Below, piece by piece: positions 52,951 through 62,763 of a DNA stretch of 64,000 bases. A program made the translations under genes and the position numbers. Each line of letters starts with the position of its first letter. Within the stretch, counting starts at the first letter, position 1. The notes beneath the pieces are model-generated. The model worked only from the letters and a program-made list of their open reading frames with translations, was not told where the DNA came from and searched no databases. Source of the stretch: Chromatiaceae bacterium (GTDB taxonomy: Bacteria; Pseudomonadota; Gammaproteobacteria; Chromatiales; Chromatiaceae); NCBI GenBank assembly GCA_024235175.1, contig JACKMX010000002.1:124001-188000 (forward strand), read 5' to 3'.

Positions 52951-54666
52951 TCAGCTGCCTCCATCTGCACCACTCTCAGGCAATCGACCATATCGGTACC
53001 AGGCCGGCATATTGTCCGGCGGATCGAACCTAAACTCACCCTTCATCGCATTCAACACTTCACCGTCACGCTGATAGACGTCCGGTTTGAAATAGACCAT
53101 CTCATCATCCACGCCAACCGTCCAATAGAGTAGCAACACCGGCAGCCGCCTCTTCAGCGGAACGGTTCGTGTAACCTGTGACTCAATAACCTGTTCTATT
53201 TGCTGGCGCGACCAGTTTACAGGATCGTTCAACAGCAGCTCGGCCAGTTCAATTGGCCTCTCCACCCTGATACATCCTGAACTGAAAGTGCGCTTCTGCC
53301 GCCTGAATCCAGACTTGTTCGGTGTATCGTGCAGATAAACCGAATGTTTATTGGGAAACATAAACTTGATTCTTCCCAGAGCATTGTGCGGCCCGGGATC
53401 CTGGCGGATCATATAGGGGAAGTTTCGGCGGTTCACCTGCTGCCAGTCGATGGTGGATGTATCCACATCTTTGCCCTGGCTGTCGATTACCCTCATGCTC
53501 TTCTCCTGAAGGTATTCAGGATCGCTTTTCAATGCCGGCAACAGGTCATTCTCAAAGATTGTCGGCGGTACTGTCCAGGTAGGGTTAAAAACCAGATACT
53601 CCAGTACATCCTGGAAAATCGGCGTTTGTCGGTAGGGCGTACCGACCTGCACCGCTGCCTCCCAGACCGGCTTCATGTTCTTTACCAGGGTAGCCTGAAA
53701 TCCCGCGATATCTATCATGACGAACTCATTGGGCAGGTCCCTGAATATCCAACGTGAACGCTCCATGTTCACCCTGATCTGATCGATGCGAGCGGCGACC
53801 GGCACATTCATGGCAGCGATGGTCTTTTTGCCAATCTCGCCATCCGTCTCCAGCCCGTGCCGCTTCTGGAAACGGGTGAGCGCCTGCACGAGTGTCTGAT
53901 CGTAAAACGCCTGATCTGAATCCAACCGCTCATCCAGATCGCCTGTAATCAACAGAAACTTCCGGATCAGCGCCACTCTCGGGTCTTGGTCACCCGGTTT
54001 GATGGTTGGGCCGGAGGGAATTTGTGGCCAGCCCCCGCGCGACTCTATGGCCCGGTAGTCCGCCAACGCCTGCTTCATTCTGCCATACAGGGGCAATACC
54101 GGAGTGAACTGCTGCAGAAAACCACTCAGAGAGTCCGATTCTATCGCTTTTTGCAGCAGGTCTACCGGATCCCTTTGATACATATCCCTTTTCAGGTTCC
54201 AATCAGGGTCCAGGTTTCTCGGATTCACCTTTCCGTAGAGCAGATGATACCCGAGACGGAGCAGTGCATCGGTCAGCAGTATATCCAGATCGGCACGTTC
54301 GCAAACACTCAGCGAGCCCGACCGATAGCTCTGCAGCATACGGTTCAGGGCAGCTTGATGGTAATCCGCCGGTGTCAGTCCTTCAGCCGAGCTGGTCTCG
54401 ATAAGATCCAGCAGATCGTTCATGCTCTGGTCACGCTGCCAGATCAGACTATAGTCATTTCTGGCGTAAAGTTCAGGTATCAGCGAATCGGCTGTAACGG
54501 CTTCCTGCTGGATGTTCAATTGCCCGGTGCTGCTAAGCACTTTTATCTGGTCGCACATGCGATGCTGTTGGTTATCCCCAGCAAAGACAGAGGCTGCGGG
54601 CTGCACCCATACCAGAGGAGAAAGCAGTGATATCGTCAAAGCATATCTTACAAACGTCTGTTTCAT
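52951..54666 (-). CDS. L,D-transpeptidase, YcbB/LdtD-like
   Basis: This enzyme makes or remodels 3-3 peptidoglycan cross-links. The 571-residue protein has a signal peptide, an N-terminal scaffold region, a peptidoglycan-binding domain (RFQKRHGLETDGEIGKKTIAAMNVP, about 260-300) and a YkuD catalytic domain with HDTPN and SSGCIRVERP holding the catalytic Cys (about 480). The Cys motif reads SSGC rather than SHGC. It is divergent from a MepK-like peptidase gene, as ycbB and ycbK are neighbours in E. coli. Confidence 0.92.
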   Translation of the reverse strand: MKQTFVRYALTISLLSPLVWVQPAASVFAGDNQQHRMCDQIKVLSSTGQLNIQQEAVTADSLIPELYARNDYSLIWQRDQSMNDLLDLIETSSAEGLTPADYHQAALNRMLQSYRSGSLSVCERADLDILLTDALLRLGYHLLYGKVNPRNLDPDWNLKRDMYQRDPVDLLQKAIESDSLSGFLQQFTPVLPLYGRMKQALADYRAIESRGGWPQIPSGPTIKPGDQDPRVALIRKFLLITGDLDERLDSDQAFYDQTLVQALTRFQKRHGLETDGEIGKKTIAAMNVPVAARIDQIRVNMERSRWIFRDLPNEFVMIDIAGFQATLVKNMKPVWEAAVQVGTPYRQTPIFQDVLEYLVFNPTWTVPPTIFENDLLPALKSDPEYLQEKSMRVIDSQGKDVDTSTIDWQQVNRRNFPYMIRQDPGPHNALGRIKFMFPNKHSVYLHDTPNKSGFRRQKRTFSSGCIRVERPIELAELLLNDPVNWSRQQIEQVIESQVTRTVPLKRRLPVLLLYWTVGVDDEMVYFKPDVYQRDGEVLNAMKGEFRFDPPDNMPAWYRYGRLPESGADGGS

Positions 54667-54744
54667 GATCTGGTTAACGGTAATTTCCCTTGTACATCTG
54701 ATATATTCTCTCGGTTTTCAGCCTGAGAATAAAATCCAAGCGAT

Positions 54745-55275
54745 ATGAATAAAACCAGAAGACTGATCCTGAAAAGCGCCATCCTTGCACCTCTTCTCCC
54801 CTTTCCGCAGCTTGCGGGCGCCGCGTTCTCCGGTGAAAGAAAACTCTCCTTTTATCATACCCATACAGGTGAAAAACTTTCGGTAGTTTATCATGACGGA
54901 TTTGAATATCTTTCCGAACCGCTATCGGATATCGACAGTTGTCTGCGGGACTTTCGCACCGGTGACATAAAAAACATAGACCCGCTGCTGCTCGACCAGC
55001 TGTTTGCATTGAAACGGTTGACCGGAAGCAATGGCGTTTACCAGGTGATATCCGGCTACCGCTCTCCCGCGACCAACTCGAAACTGCGTAGTAAAAGCAG
55101 CGGTGTAGCAAAAAAGAGCCTGCACATGCAGGGACGTGCCGTGGATGTGCGCCTGACTGGCGTCGACTGTACCAACCTGCGAAAAGCGGCGGTTGCTCTG
55201 AAAGCAGGAGGTGTCGGCCTGTATAGAAAATCTGACTTTGTGCACCTGGATACCGGGAATTTCCGCACCTGGTAG
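54745..55275 (+). CDS. MepK/YcbK-like murein endopeptidase (DUF882, M15 type)
   Basis: The 176-residue exported protein starts MNKTRRLILKSAI, a twin-arginine-like signal. The M15 zinc peptidase core follows: YQVISGYRSPATNSKLRSKSSGVAKKSLHMQGRAVDVRL (His, Asp ligands) and FVHLDTG (third ligand). E. coli MepK cleaves 3-3 cross-links made by L,D-transpeptidases, so the divergent gene at 52951-54666 is a fitting partner. The 78-base gap must hold both promoters. Confidence 0.92.
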   Translation: MNKTRRLILKSAILAPLLPFPQLAGAAFSGERKLSFYHTHTGEKLSVVYHDGFEYLSEPLSDIDSCLRDFRTGDIKNIDPLLLDQLFALKRLTGSNGVYQVISGYRSPATNSKLRSKSSGVAKKSLHMQGRAVDVRLTGVDCTNLRKAAVALKAGGVGLYRKSDFVHLDTGNFRTW

Positions 55276-55511
55276 CGCCCTGCTTCCGAACCGGCACAGA
55301 CTTATCAACAGTCATTCCGGATCCGACTTATTCACAGACTCCCCGGCTGAAACACTACTACGATGAGGCTTAGGCAAAGAAAGTTGTAATATTTATCGGA
55401 TAGAATGGCCGCTCAGCAGTGTAAGCGGCGCCCTGCAGAACCGTTCACTGACGAGCGGCCGCCCCAATTTTCACCACTTTAAGAAGCAGCAGGCTATTCA
55501 GGAGAACCGAG

Positions 55512-57170
55512 ATGGACAGATTGAAACCCAACGGAAGTTTTAGCGGTCCGGCAGGGCCCGTGGTGCTGGTGATCATGGACGGCGTGGGGATCGGCAGGTA
55601 CCCAGACAGCGACTATGTGAAGATCGCCCACACACCCAATCTCGACTGGCTGCGTGAGCATGCGATCTATACCGAGCTGCGTGCTCACGGTACGGCGGTC
55701 GGTCTCCCGGATGACAGCGATATGGGCAACTCCGAGGTCGGGCACAATGCGATCGGCTGCGGTCGTGTTTTTGATCAGGGTGCTGCGCTCGTCGGTAAAG
55801 CCCTCGCAACCGGCACTCTCTACCAGGGAGAGGTGTGGCGGGAGCTGGTGGCCAACGTGAACAAAAATAACTCCTCTCTGCATTTCATCGGTCTCTTCTC
55901 GGACGGCAACGTGCATTCCAACATTACGCACCTGGAGGCGATGCTGAGACAGGCCAAGGATGAGGGGGTGAAAAAAGCGCGGATCCATCCGTTGATCGAC
56001 GGACGCGATGTACCGCCCACTTCGGCGCTGGAGTATGTAGACCGCTTCGAAAACTTTCTGAAGGAGATCAACAGTGATGGTTCGGTGGATTACTGCGTCG
56101 CCTCAGGCGGTGGACGCATGAATATCACAATGGACCGCTACAATGCCAACTGGAGCATGGTGGAGCGCGGCTGGGCGACACACGTCAAGGGTGAAGGACG
56201 AAGATTTGCCAGCATGCGCCAGGCCATTGAGACCTATCGCAAAGATGCGCCCGGCATCCTCGATCAGGACCTACCCCCCTTTGTCATAGAGCGAGACGGG
56301 GCTCCGGCCGGACCGGTAACCGACGGAGACAGCGTCATCTTTTTCAACTTCCGCGGAGACCGGGCGCTGGAGATCACCAAGGCGTTCGAGGCGGAGGAGC
56401 TGAACGAGTTCCCGAGGGGGCCCAGGCCGGAGGTACTTTTCGCGGGGATGATGCAGTACGACGGCGATCTCGGTGTCCCCAAACGCTATCTCGTCACGCC
56501 GCCGGCAATCGACCGCACCATGAGCCAGTACCTCTCCGATGCCGGAGTCAAACAGTTTGCCATTTCCGAGACCCAGAAATTCGGCCACATGACCTACTTC
56601 TTCAACGGTAATAACTCAGGACAGTTCGCCAGCGAAACCTGGAAAGAGATTCCGTCGGACATCTGCCCTTTCGAACAGGCCCCGCGCATGAAGGCGGATG
56701 AGATAACCGACGAAACGGTCCGTGCCATCGAGAGTGGCGAGTATCGTTTCATTCGTCTCAACTACCCGAATGGGGATATGGTTGGACACACAGGTGTGTT
56801 TGCAGCGGTCAAGGTGGCGGTCGAGGCGGTTGACGAGGGGCTGGGCAGGCTGATGGCCGCAGTTCAGAAGGCAGAAGGCATCCTGGTCTGCTCGGCGGAT
56901 CATGGCAACTCGGATGACATGTGTGAAGTGGACAAGCGGACCGGAGAGTTGAAACTGGATGACGAAGGCAGATATCTACCCAAGACGGCTCACTCCCTAA
57001 ACCCTGTCCCTGCAGTCATCTACGATCCGTCGAATGCTGCAAACGCGCGCAGCGCCCAGCTAAAGGATCCGGGTATTGCCAATCTGGCGGCCACCTGCAT
57101 CACCCTGCTCGGCTTTATTCCCCCGAAAGATTACACACCCAGTCTGGTGCAGGTGGGACCGGATAGCTGA
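55512..57170 (+). CDS. gpmI: 2,3-bisphosphoglycerate-independent phosphoglycerate mutase
   Basis: GpmI interconverts 3- and 2-phosphoglycerate. The 552-residue, alkaline-phosphatase-superfamily enzyme has VVLVIMDGVGIG with a metal Asp near 22. It has DDSDMGNSEVGHNAIGCG with the phosphorylated Ser near 75, HPLIDGRDVPPTSA, and VCSADHGNSDDM with metal ligands near 460. It is slightly longer than the usual 510-515. AGGAG lies eight bases before the ATG. Confidence 0.96.
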   Translation: MDRLKPNGSFSGPAGPVVLVIMDGVGIGRYPDSDYVKIAHTPNLDWLREHAIYTELRAHGTAVGLPDDSDMGNSEVGHNAIGCGRVFDQGAALVGKALATGTLYQGEVWRELVANVNKNNSSLHFIGLFSDGNVHSNITHLEAMLRQAKDEGVKKARIHPLIDGRDVPPTSALEYVDRFENFLKEINSDGSVDYCVASGGGRMNITMDRYNANWSMVERGWATHVKGEGRRFASMRQAIETYRKDAPGILDQDLPPFVIERDGAPAGPVTDGDSVIFFNFRGDRALEITKAFEAEELNEFPRGPRPEVLFAGMMQYDGDLGVPKRYLVTPPAIDRTMSQYLSDAGVKQFAISETQKFGHMTYFFNGNNSGQFASETWKEIPSDICPFEQAPRMKADEITDETVRAIESGEYRFIRLNYPNGDMVGHTGVFAAVKVAVEAVDEGLGRLMAAVQKAEGILVCSADHGNSDDMCEVDKRTGELKLDDEGRYLPKTAHSLNPVPAVIYDPSNAANARSAQLKDPGIANLAATCITLLGFIPPKDYTPSLVQVGPDS

Positions 57171-57183
57171 ACGGGAACAGTGT

Positions 57184-58038
57184 TTATTTTGAAGATCGGG
57201 TTGCTGGGGGCACCCGTTCGGGCAGTAAGAACGTGGTTGTCGCCCAGTAGCTTATCCAGGCAGATCCTTCAGGTGCCAGGTATCTGTCGGAGGGTTCCCG
57301 CATCTGCACAGCGTTGAGCAGGATTTCGCTGCCTGGATCCGGCGAAAACTGCACCCTCCCATCCCCATCTGTGATCAATATCTGTTCCTCCAGCTGTCCC
57401 GCCCGACGTACGAATAACCTGGCCTGGGCTGCAGCCAACGGTTCTCCCTGCCAATATAGCCGCGCCTGTATCCGGTTATCCACTGCAGTATAGGGGTTTG
57501 TCTCCAGCAGCCATTCAAACCTCAACCCGAGCAAGCGGTCTTCCCCTGTGCCTCCACCCACCTGAACGAGCGACTTTGCGAAGCGCTGGTACCCCTCTTT
57601 GAAGCCAACCAACGGCAGTCCACGACGCCGGTGTTCATCCAGTACTCCCTCAAGACCCTCGTAAGCCAGGAATTTTTCGAACAGCCCCCGCTCCTTGTAT
57701 TCAAGCACATAAATGTTGCTGACCAGAGAGACAAGCGCCAGACCTGTCAACGGTACGCTCTGATTCAGTGCAGGAAGATCGCCGATTCTGGAGCTTACAT
57801 CGGTAACCGGCTCAGCTGCCCCATAGGCAATCTGAAATCGTTCGATATTGGCGGGAAGATAAACCTGGCTATCCCCCTGGAAGTGCTGTCCGACCTTGAG
57901 CTGTGCGACCAGTTTTGTACCCGGCGCCAATTGATAGCTTTGTGGTTCGATCCAGTATTCGTGCGCTGCCGACTGAAGTGTGAACACCAGCATCAACAAT
58001 CCAACAATCGGTTTTCCCGGGCGCAGCAGGTCGCGCAT
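57184..58038 (-). CDS. DUF4198-type exported protein
   Basis: This 284-residue protein has a signal peptide ending near QSAAHEYWIEPQSYQL, the typical start of DUF4198, and an Ig-like or beta-rich body. Many family members sit beside metal transporters. It is divergent from a HupE/UreJ-type membrane protein with 50 bases between, which supports a joint role in metal handling, probably nickel or cobalt. That role is inferred from context. AGGA lies seven bases before the ATG. Confidence 0.85.
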   Translation of the reverse strand: MRDLLRPGKPIVGLLMLVFTLQSAAHEYWIEPQSYQLAPGTKLVAQLKVGQHFQGDSQVYLPANIERFQIAYGAAEPVTDVSSRIGDLPALNQSVPLTGLALVSLVSNIYVLEYKERGLFEKFLAYEGLEGVLDEHRRRGLPLVGFKEGYQRFAKSLVQVGGGTGEDRLLGLRFEWLLETNPYTAVDNRIQARLYWQGEPLAAAQARLFVRRAGQLEEQILITDGDGRVQFSPDPGSEILLNAVQMREPSDRYLAPEGSAWISYWATTTFLLPERVPPATRSSK

Positions 58039-58088
58039 AATAGAGTCCTTTACCCAATTCAGATATTTGCAGAGGAATATTGGCCATT

Positions 58089-59240
58089 ATGATCATGGTA
58101 TCGACGGCACCGCAATATTGGCCGAGGCTGATCCTCGCTTTTCTGCTTACGGCACTCCTCCTCTCACCGGGACTCGCACACGAGATTCGACCGGCCATAA
58201 TAGATCTGAAAATCGGGGAGAACTTGCGGCTTACCCTGACCATGCGGATCAATCTCGAGGCATTGATCGCGGGTATCGGCAGCGAACACAAAAATACCGA
58301 CGACTCGGACAGAGCGGCAGAGTACAACAGGTTGAGGAGACTTGCAGCCACGCAGCTGGAATCCGGCTTCAAGGCTTTTCTGCCCCGACTGCTCGCGGGC
58401 AGCTCGCTGCGTGCCGATGGAGCATCGATAAAACTCGGACTTATCGGTTTGGAGATACCGGAGGTTGGGGATACCAATCTGGCGCGGGATTCGATTATCC
58501 GGCTGCAGGGTTTTCCGCCTGCGAACTCAAGGACATTGGAGTGGACCTGGGACAGCCGCTTCGGCGCCAATGTATTGCGTGTAGACGGCACTGCCGGCGA
58601 GGAGCTCTATACCGCTTATCTGCAGGCCGGCCAATCCTCTGAACTGATCCCCTTGAGTGGGATCGCGGCAAAGTCGACCGGCGATCTCTTTTTTGACTAT
58701 CTGGCGATAGGATTCGATCACATCCTGCCGAAAGGCATGGACCACATCCTCTTCGTCATCGGACTGTTCCTGCTCAACGCCCGCTTAAGCAGCCTGCTGT
58801 GGCAGGTGTCGAGTTTCACACTGGCCCACACCCTCACTCTGGGACTGGGTATTTATGGCATTATCCAGATTCCATCGACGATTGTGGAGCCGCTTATAGC
58901 GGCGTCAATCGTCTATGTTTGTCTTGAAAACCTCTATTGTGATCACCTGACCGGATGGCGGCCGCTGATTGTGTTCGTTTTCGGCCTTCTGCATGGACTG
59001 GGGTTTGCCGGAGTGCTCAGGGAGATCGGACTTGCGCCGGATCACTTTCTCACTGGTCTGATCGCATTTAATCTGGGTGTTGAGCTGGGTCAGCTTGCTG
59101 TTATTGCCGGTTGTTTCGTTGCCGTAGGTATCTGGTTCAGTAGAAAAAGCTGGTACCGGCGGTTCATTACCATGCCTGTCTCGCTGTGTATTGCGTTCAT
59201 TGGCGGATATTGGTTTCTGGAACGGGTTGGATTAGCTTAA
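58089..59240 (+). CDS. HupE/UreJ_2-family membrane protein
   Basis: After a signal peptide ending GLAHEIRPAII, an exported domain of about 180 residues precedes six or so transmembrane segments. The HupE/UreJ motif is DYLAIGFDHILPKGMDHILFVIGLFLL with paired His and Asp, followed by SFTLAHTLTLGLG and HGLGFAGVLREIGL. HupE-type proteins are thought to import nickel. A TTG at 58080 with AGAGGA three bases upstream is an alternative start to the ATG given. It is divergent from the DUF4198 gene. Confidence 0.88.
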   Translation: MIMVSTAPQYWPRLILAFLLTALLLSPGLAHEIRPAIIDLKIGENLRLTLTMRINLEALIAGIGSEHKNTDDSDRAAEYNRLRRLAATQLESGFKAFLPRLLAGSSLRADGASIKLGLIGLEIPEVGDTNLARDSIIRLQGFPPANSRTLEWTWDSRFGANVLRVDGTAGEELYTAYLQAGQSSELIPLSGIAAKSTGDLFFDYLAIGFDHILPKGMDHILFVIGLFLLNARLSSLLWQVSSFTLAHTLTLGLGIYGIIQIPSTIVEPLIAASIVYVCLENLYCDHLTGWRPLIVFVFGLLHGLGFAGVLREIGLAPDHFLTGLIAFNLGVELGQLAVIAGCFVAVGIWFSRKSWYRRFITMPVSLCIAFIGGYWFLERVGLA

Positions 59241-59659
59241 CTTCTGAATCGAATCAATCACTGCAGAATGATCAGGAAAATAATTAAAGAATAAAGTTCT
59301 CAGAATAGGTTCCGATAATAACAGTGGGGATGGTTTCAGATTTTTGGAACTGCTAACCGAGGCCTGTTGTACAGCGGTCAAAAGAGAGCTGATGAATTGG
59401 TTGATCACCAGCAACAGACTCTCAGGGATATAATAGCGTTGATTGCGACCTGGTGGTCGGGAAACACCTCTGTTTGGCGCTTTTCAGCCGCCCGGGTATT
59501 GTTCACTGTTTTTTTCTCAGATAGCCTTTCTTACGCGATCCATCGGGAAACGGACGATTTCACCCGCCTCTTTTTAATAGTCATACCCGAGTTGCAGTGC
59601 TGCGTGCTCAATGGCAGATCTGGCAGGCAAATTCGGCCTGCTCACAGAGGGTCATCCGC
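59241..59659. other. Intergenic region, no supported gene
   Basis: Short frames on both strands have no ribosome-binding sites and no recognisable products. The last 20 bases hold the AGAGGG ribosome-binding site of the next gene. No promoter is clear. Confidence 0.5.
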
Positions 59660-62269
59660 ATGCCGATAGAGGGCCGACCATCGCCACCGCCGTTGCGCTT
59701 CACGCTGGTACTGATCGTGTCGATTCTGATTATCGCACATCTGATTCTGGAGAAAGCTCTCGAAGTAGCCTTTGAACAGCCGCCCCGTGTGGAGAAGCAT
59801 CAAATCCAATCTGCGCGTCAACTTATCGGTATGGTTCAACAGGCATTGAGCTCAGACACAGCCATTGCAGAATCACCGAATGCAGAGCAGATCATCCGCA
59901 TGCAGGGCGCTGATTCCAATGTCGAATTTCTCGCACTGTTGAACCAACGTGGTGAAATTGTTTTTTCCACAAAAAACACAGATAAAATGCAGCCGGCCAA
60001 TGAGGTGATCACGGACTTTGACGCAGATGCCTATCAACAAGCAAAATCTGAGCAGCGTATGGTTATCGATAAAAGCCCTTCGGGGAAATCCATCACTCTC
60101 TACGCCCCGCTCTCGCCATCCGGGATAGCTAACGAGTCAAAACCCGGGCAGTCCGATGTTCTTTATCTGAACTACGATCTGGTACGTGCCAAGCGCGACG
60201 CGCTGCGTGAAAACCTGGCATTGTCAAACTGGCTCAGTCAGACAGCCATCCTGATACTCAGTGCAGTTTTAATCATCTATCTGCTGAATCATTGGGTTGC
60301 AGAGCCTCTGCGTCGAATCGGCAAGACCGTGAGCCGGGTGGCCAAAGGTGACATTGGAGTCGCGACCGGATTCCAGGGCTCAAGTGAACTCGCTCTGCTC
60401 GGTATGGGCGTGGATAGCATGAGCCGCGAAATCGACGCCTCCAAATCAGCGCTGGTGCAGGCTAATCTGGAGCTGGAAAAGAGAGTCAACGAGCGCACCG
60501 AGCATCTCGAACGGGAAATCCGGTACCGCAGAAATCTTGAGAGAGCGTTGCGCATCCATGAACGACAGATGCAGACCGTATTCAATACCGTATCCGAAGG
60601 CATTGCGCTGTGGGATGCAGAGGGGCGGCTGCTGTACGCGAATCCCGGTTTCAAAAAACTGCTCTGCATGGAGCAATTCGGCTGCAGTGTCGGATTCGGG
60701 GAAAACAGCATAAAGCTTGTCACCGAAGATGGCGATCCGCTCTCTCTTGCAGAGTTTCCAATTACAAAAACCCTGTCTGATCTAAAGGCGCGGGAAGGCG
60801 TTATTATCGGCATCGAACAGCCCGATTCCGGCCAACGCTGGGTAACCATCAACGTCATCCCGGTCACAGAAGTTAAGGGCGGCGCAGTCACCGGCATAGT
60901 CTCCTCGGTGTCCGATGTGACCGATCTCAAATACCATGAAAACCAGCTCGATCAAATGGCGCATTTCGATGCGCTGACCGGATTGCCAAACCGGAGACTG
61001 CTGCATGATCGAATGCAGCAACTGGTCGAAAATACCCGGCGCAAGGGCAGAATTCTCGCCGTCTGCTATCTCGATCTCGATGGTTTCAAGCATATCAATG
61101 ACACCTATGGCCACAAAGCTGGAGACGGGCTTTTGGTGGAGGCGGCCAGCCGATTTGTCAACTGTGTAAGAGCGGGTGATACCGTAGCCCGCTTGGGGGG
61201 CGATGAGTTTGTCATCCTGTTGGCCAATATCGAAGATGAAACGGAGTGCGAATCAATTCTCAACCGTGTTCTCAGCTCTCTCTCCAACCCCTACACCGTA
61301 GCCGGAAACATCGAGTCCGGCATCACGGTAAGTGCCGGCATCACCCTTTATCCCGCCGATAACAGGGATCCGGACACCTTGCTCAGGCATGCGGACCAGG
61401 CTATGTATGCAGCAAAACGGTCCGGGAAAAACCGCTACCACTGGTTCGATCCCAACCTTGAGCAGCGATTGCTGGCCCGCAACGACTCGCTCAACGATAT
61501 CGCCCGAGCCCTGTCCCAGCGGGAGTTTGTTTTGCACTATCAACCCAAGATCCGCTGCCATGATGGAGCCGTCGTCGGTGCCGAAGCGCTGCTGCGTTGG
61601 CAGCACCCGGTATTGGGAACGCTGCCCCCGGCCCATTTTATACCGTTGGTTGAAGAGCATGATATTGCGCTGGAACTCGGCCGTTATGTGATTCAGGAAG
61701 CGCTGGTTCAGGCACGGGCCTGGCTGCAGCAGGGACACTTCTTATCCGTCGGCATCAATATATTTGCCCGCCAGCTGCAGCAACCCAATTTCGCCGAAGA
61801 GCTTGAGCATACGTTGAATCAGATCAAAACAGGGCAGAGATTCTCCATTGATCTTGAAATAGTGGAGAGTGCCGCACTTGAAGGAATTCGCGATTTTCCG
61901 GCGCTCGTTCGCCGCTGCGAAGCCATGGACGTCACTTTTTCCCTGGATGATTTCGGGACCGGCTACTCAACGCTGGACCATCTGCGTCGAATTCCCGCTC
62001 AATCACTGAAGATAGACAGATCCTTCGTTAACGACCTGCTGTCGAACAGTGAAGACAGAATCCTGATCGAAGCGACGATCGGACTCGGTCGCGCTTTCGG
62101 CCGGAAGGTAATTGCCGAGGGCGTGGAGACTGAGGAGCAGCTTCGCTGGCTGAGGGCGGCAGGGTGCGATGAGATGCAGGGATTCCTGTTTGCCAGACCT
62201 ATGGACTCTATGGCTTTTCTGAACTGGCTGCAGCAGTACCGCCCGAGCACCGGTTGGTTTGATTCCTGA
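59660..62269 (+). CDS. Membrane GGDEF-EAL c-di-GMP protein with HAMP and PAS
   Basis: The 869-residue protein has an N-terminal membrane helix (about 12-32), a periplasmic sensor part, and a second helix (about 195-215). HAMP (about 215-270), a coiled coil, PAS (about 310-420), GGDEF and EAL follow. The GGDEF domain has an intact RLGGDEFVIL. The EAL domain has EALLRW, DDFGTGYS, KIDRSFV and EGVETEEQ, all fit for phosphodiesterase activity. The ATG at 59660 has AGAGGG eight bases upstream and is preferred to 59597. It is followed after 17 bases by a bacteriohemerythrin, which may provide an oxygen signal. Confidence 0.93.
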   Translation: MPIEGRPSPPPLRFTLVLIVSILIIAHLILEKALEVAFEQPPRVEKHQIQSARQLIGMVQQALSSDTAIAESPNAEQIIRMQGADSNVEFLALLNQRGEIVFSTKNTDKMQPANEVITDFDADAYQQAKSEQRMVIDKSPSGKSITLYAPLSPSGIANESKPGQSDVLYLNYDLVRAKRDALRENLALSNWLSQTAILILSAVLIIYLLNHWVAEPLRRIGKTVSRVAKGDIGVATGFQGSSELALLGMGVDSMSREIDASKSALVQANLELEKRVNERTEHLEREIRYRRNLERALRIHERQMQTVFNTVSEGIALWDAEGRLLYANPGFKKLLCMEQFGCSVGFGENSIKLVTEDGDPLSLAEFPITKTLSDLKAREGVIIGIEQPDSGQRWVTINVIPVTEVKGGAVTGIVSSVSDVTDLKYHENQLDQMAHFDALTGLPNRRLLHDRMQQLVENTRRKGRILAVCYLDLDGFKHINDTYGHKAGDGLLVEAASRFVNCVRAGDTVARLGGDEFVILLANIEDETECESILNRVLSSLSNPYTVAGNIESGITVSAGITLYPADNRDPDTLLRHADQAMYAAKRSGKNRYHWFDPNLEQRLLARNDSLNDIARALSQREFVLHYQPKIRCHDGAVVGAEALLRWQHPVLGTLPPAHFIPLVEEHDIALELGRYVIQEALVQARAWLQQGHFLSVGINIFARQLQQPNFAEELEHTLNQIKTGQRFSIDLEIVESAALEGIRDFPALVRRCEAMDVTFSLDDFGTGYSTLDHLRRIPAQSLKIDRSFVNDLLSNSEDRILIEATIGLGRAFGRKVIAEGVETEEQLRWLRAAGCDEMQGFLFARPMDSMAFLNWLQQYRPSTGWFDS

Positions 62270-62286
62270 TTGCGACAAAACGGATT

Positions 62287-62724
62287 ATGAAATACACGCG
62301 ACCACTGGTTTTAGATGAGTCTGCTCTCACAGGAGTGGAGGAGATAGACCATCAGCATCAACACCTGTTAAATCTGATCAACCATACACATCTGTCACTG
62401 TTGAAAAATGGGTCTCCTGTAAACACCCGCTCATTGGTACGGGAACTCCTCGGCTACTCAATCTACCACTTCAATACGGAAGAGTCTCTGCTGAAGCAGT
62501 ATGCCACTACCGAAGAGGAGAAAGCCGAGGCCGATAAGCATATCTCCCAGCATCGGCTGTTTTCCCAACGAGTCGTGCTACTGCAGGAAAAGCTGGTGAG
62601 ACGGCAGTTCATCGACACGGATGAGCTGCTGTCTTTTTTGACCGGTTGGATTAACGACCATGTGCTACTTACCGACAAAGCGCTGGCGGGACTCATTCTG
62701 GACAGGCAGAAATCAGAGTCCTGA
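62287..62724 (+). CDS. Bacteriohemerythrin
   Basis: This 145-residue four-helix di-iron protein has the ligand series HQHQHL (near 22), YHFNTEESLL (near 60), HRLFSQ (near 88) and the C-terminal INDHVLLTDKAL (near 125). This is the canonical bacteriohemerythrin pattern with H-x3-H, H-x3-E, H and HxxxxD. It binds oxygen reversibly. It lies 17 bases after the GGDEF-EAL gene, so co-transcription and a link to c-di-GMP signalling are likely. Confidence 0.92.
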   Translation: MKYTRPLVLDESALTGVEEIDHQHQHLLNLINHTHLSLLKNGSPVNTRSLVRELLGYSIYHFNTEESLLKQYATTEEEKAEADKHISQHRLFSQRVVLLQEKLVRRQFIDTDELLSFLTGWINDHVLLTDKALAGLILDRQKSES

Positions 62725-62763
62725 GTATCCCAATCGAGCAGCCCCAACGAAACTTTAGGCAGA

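Noticed and set aside
59367..59669. 100-codon ORF upstream of the GGDEF-EAL gene
   Set aside because: It has no ribosome-binding site, overlaps the real start in another frame and shows no protein-like pattern.
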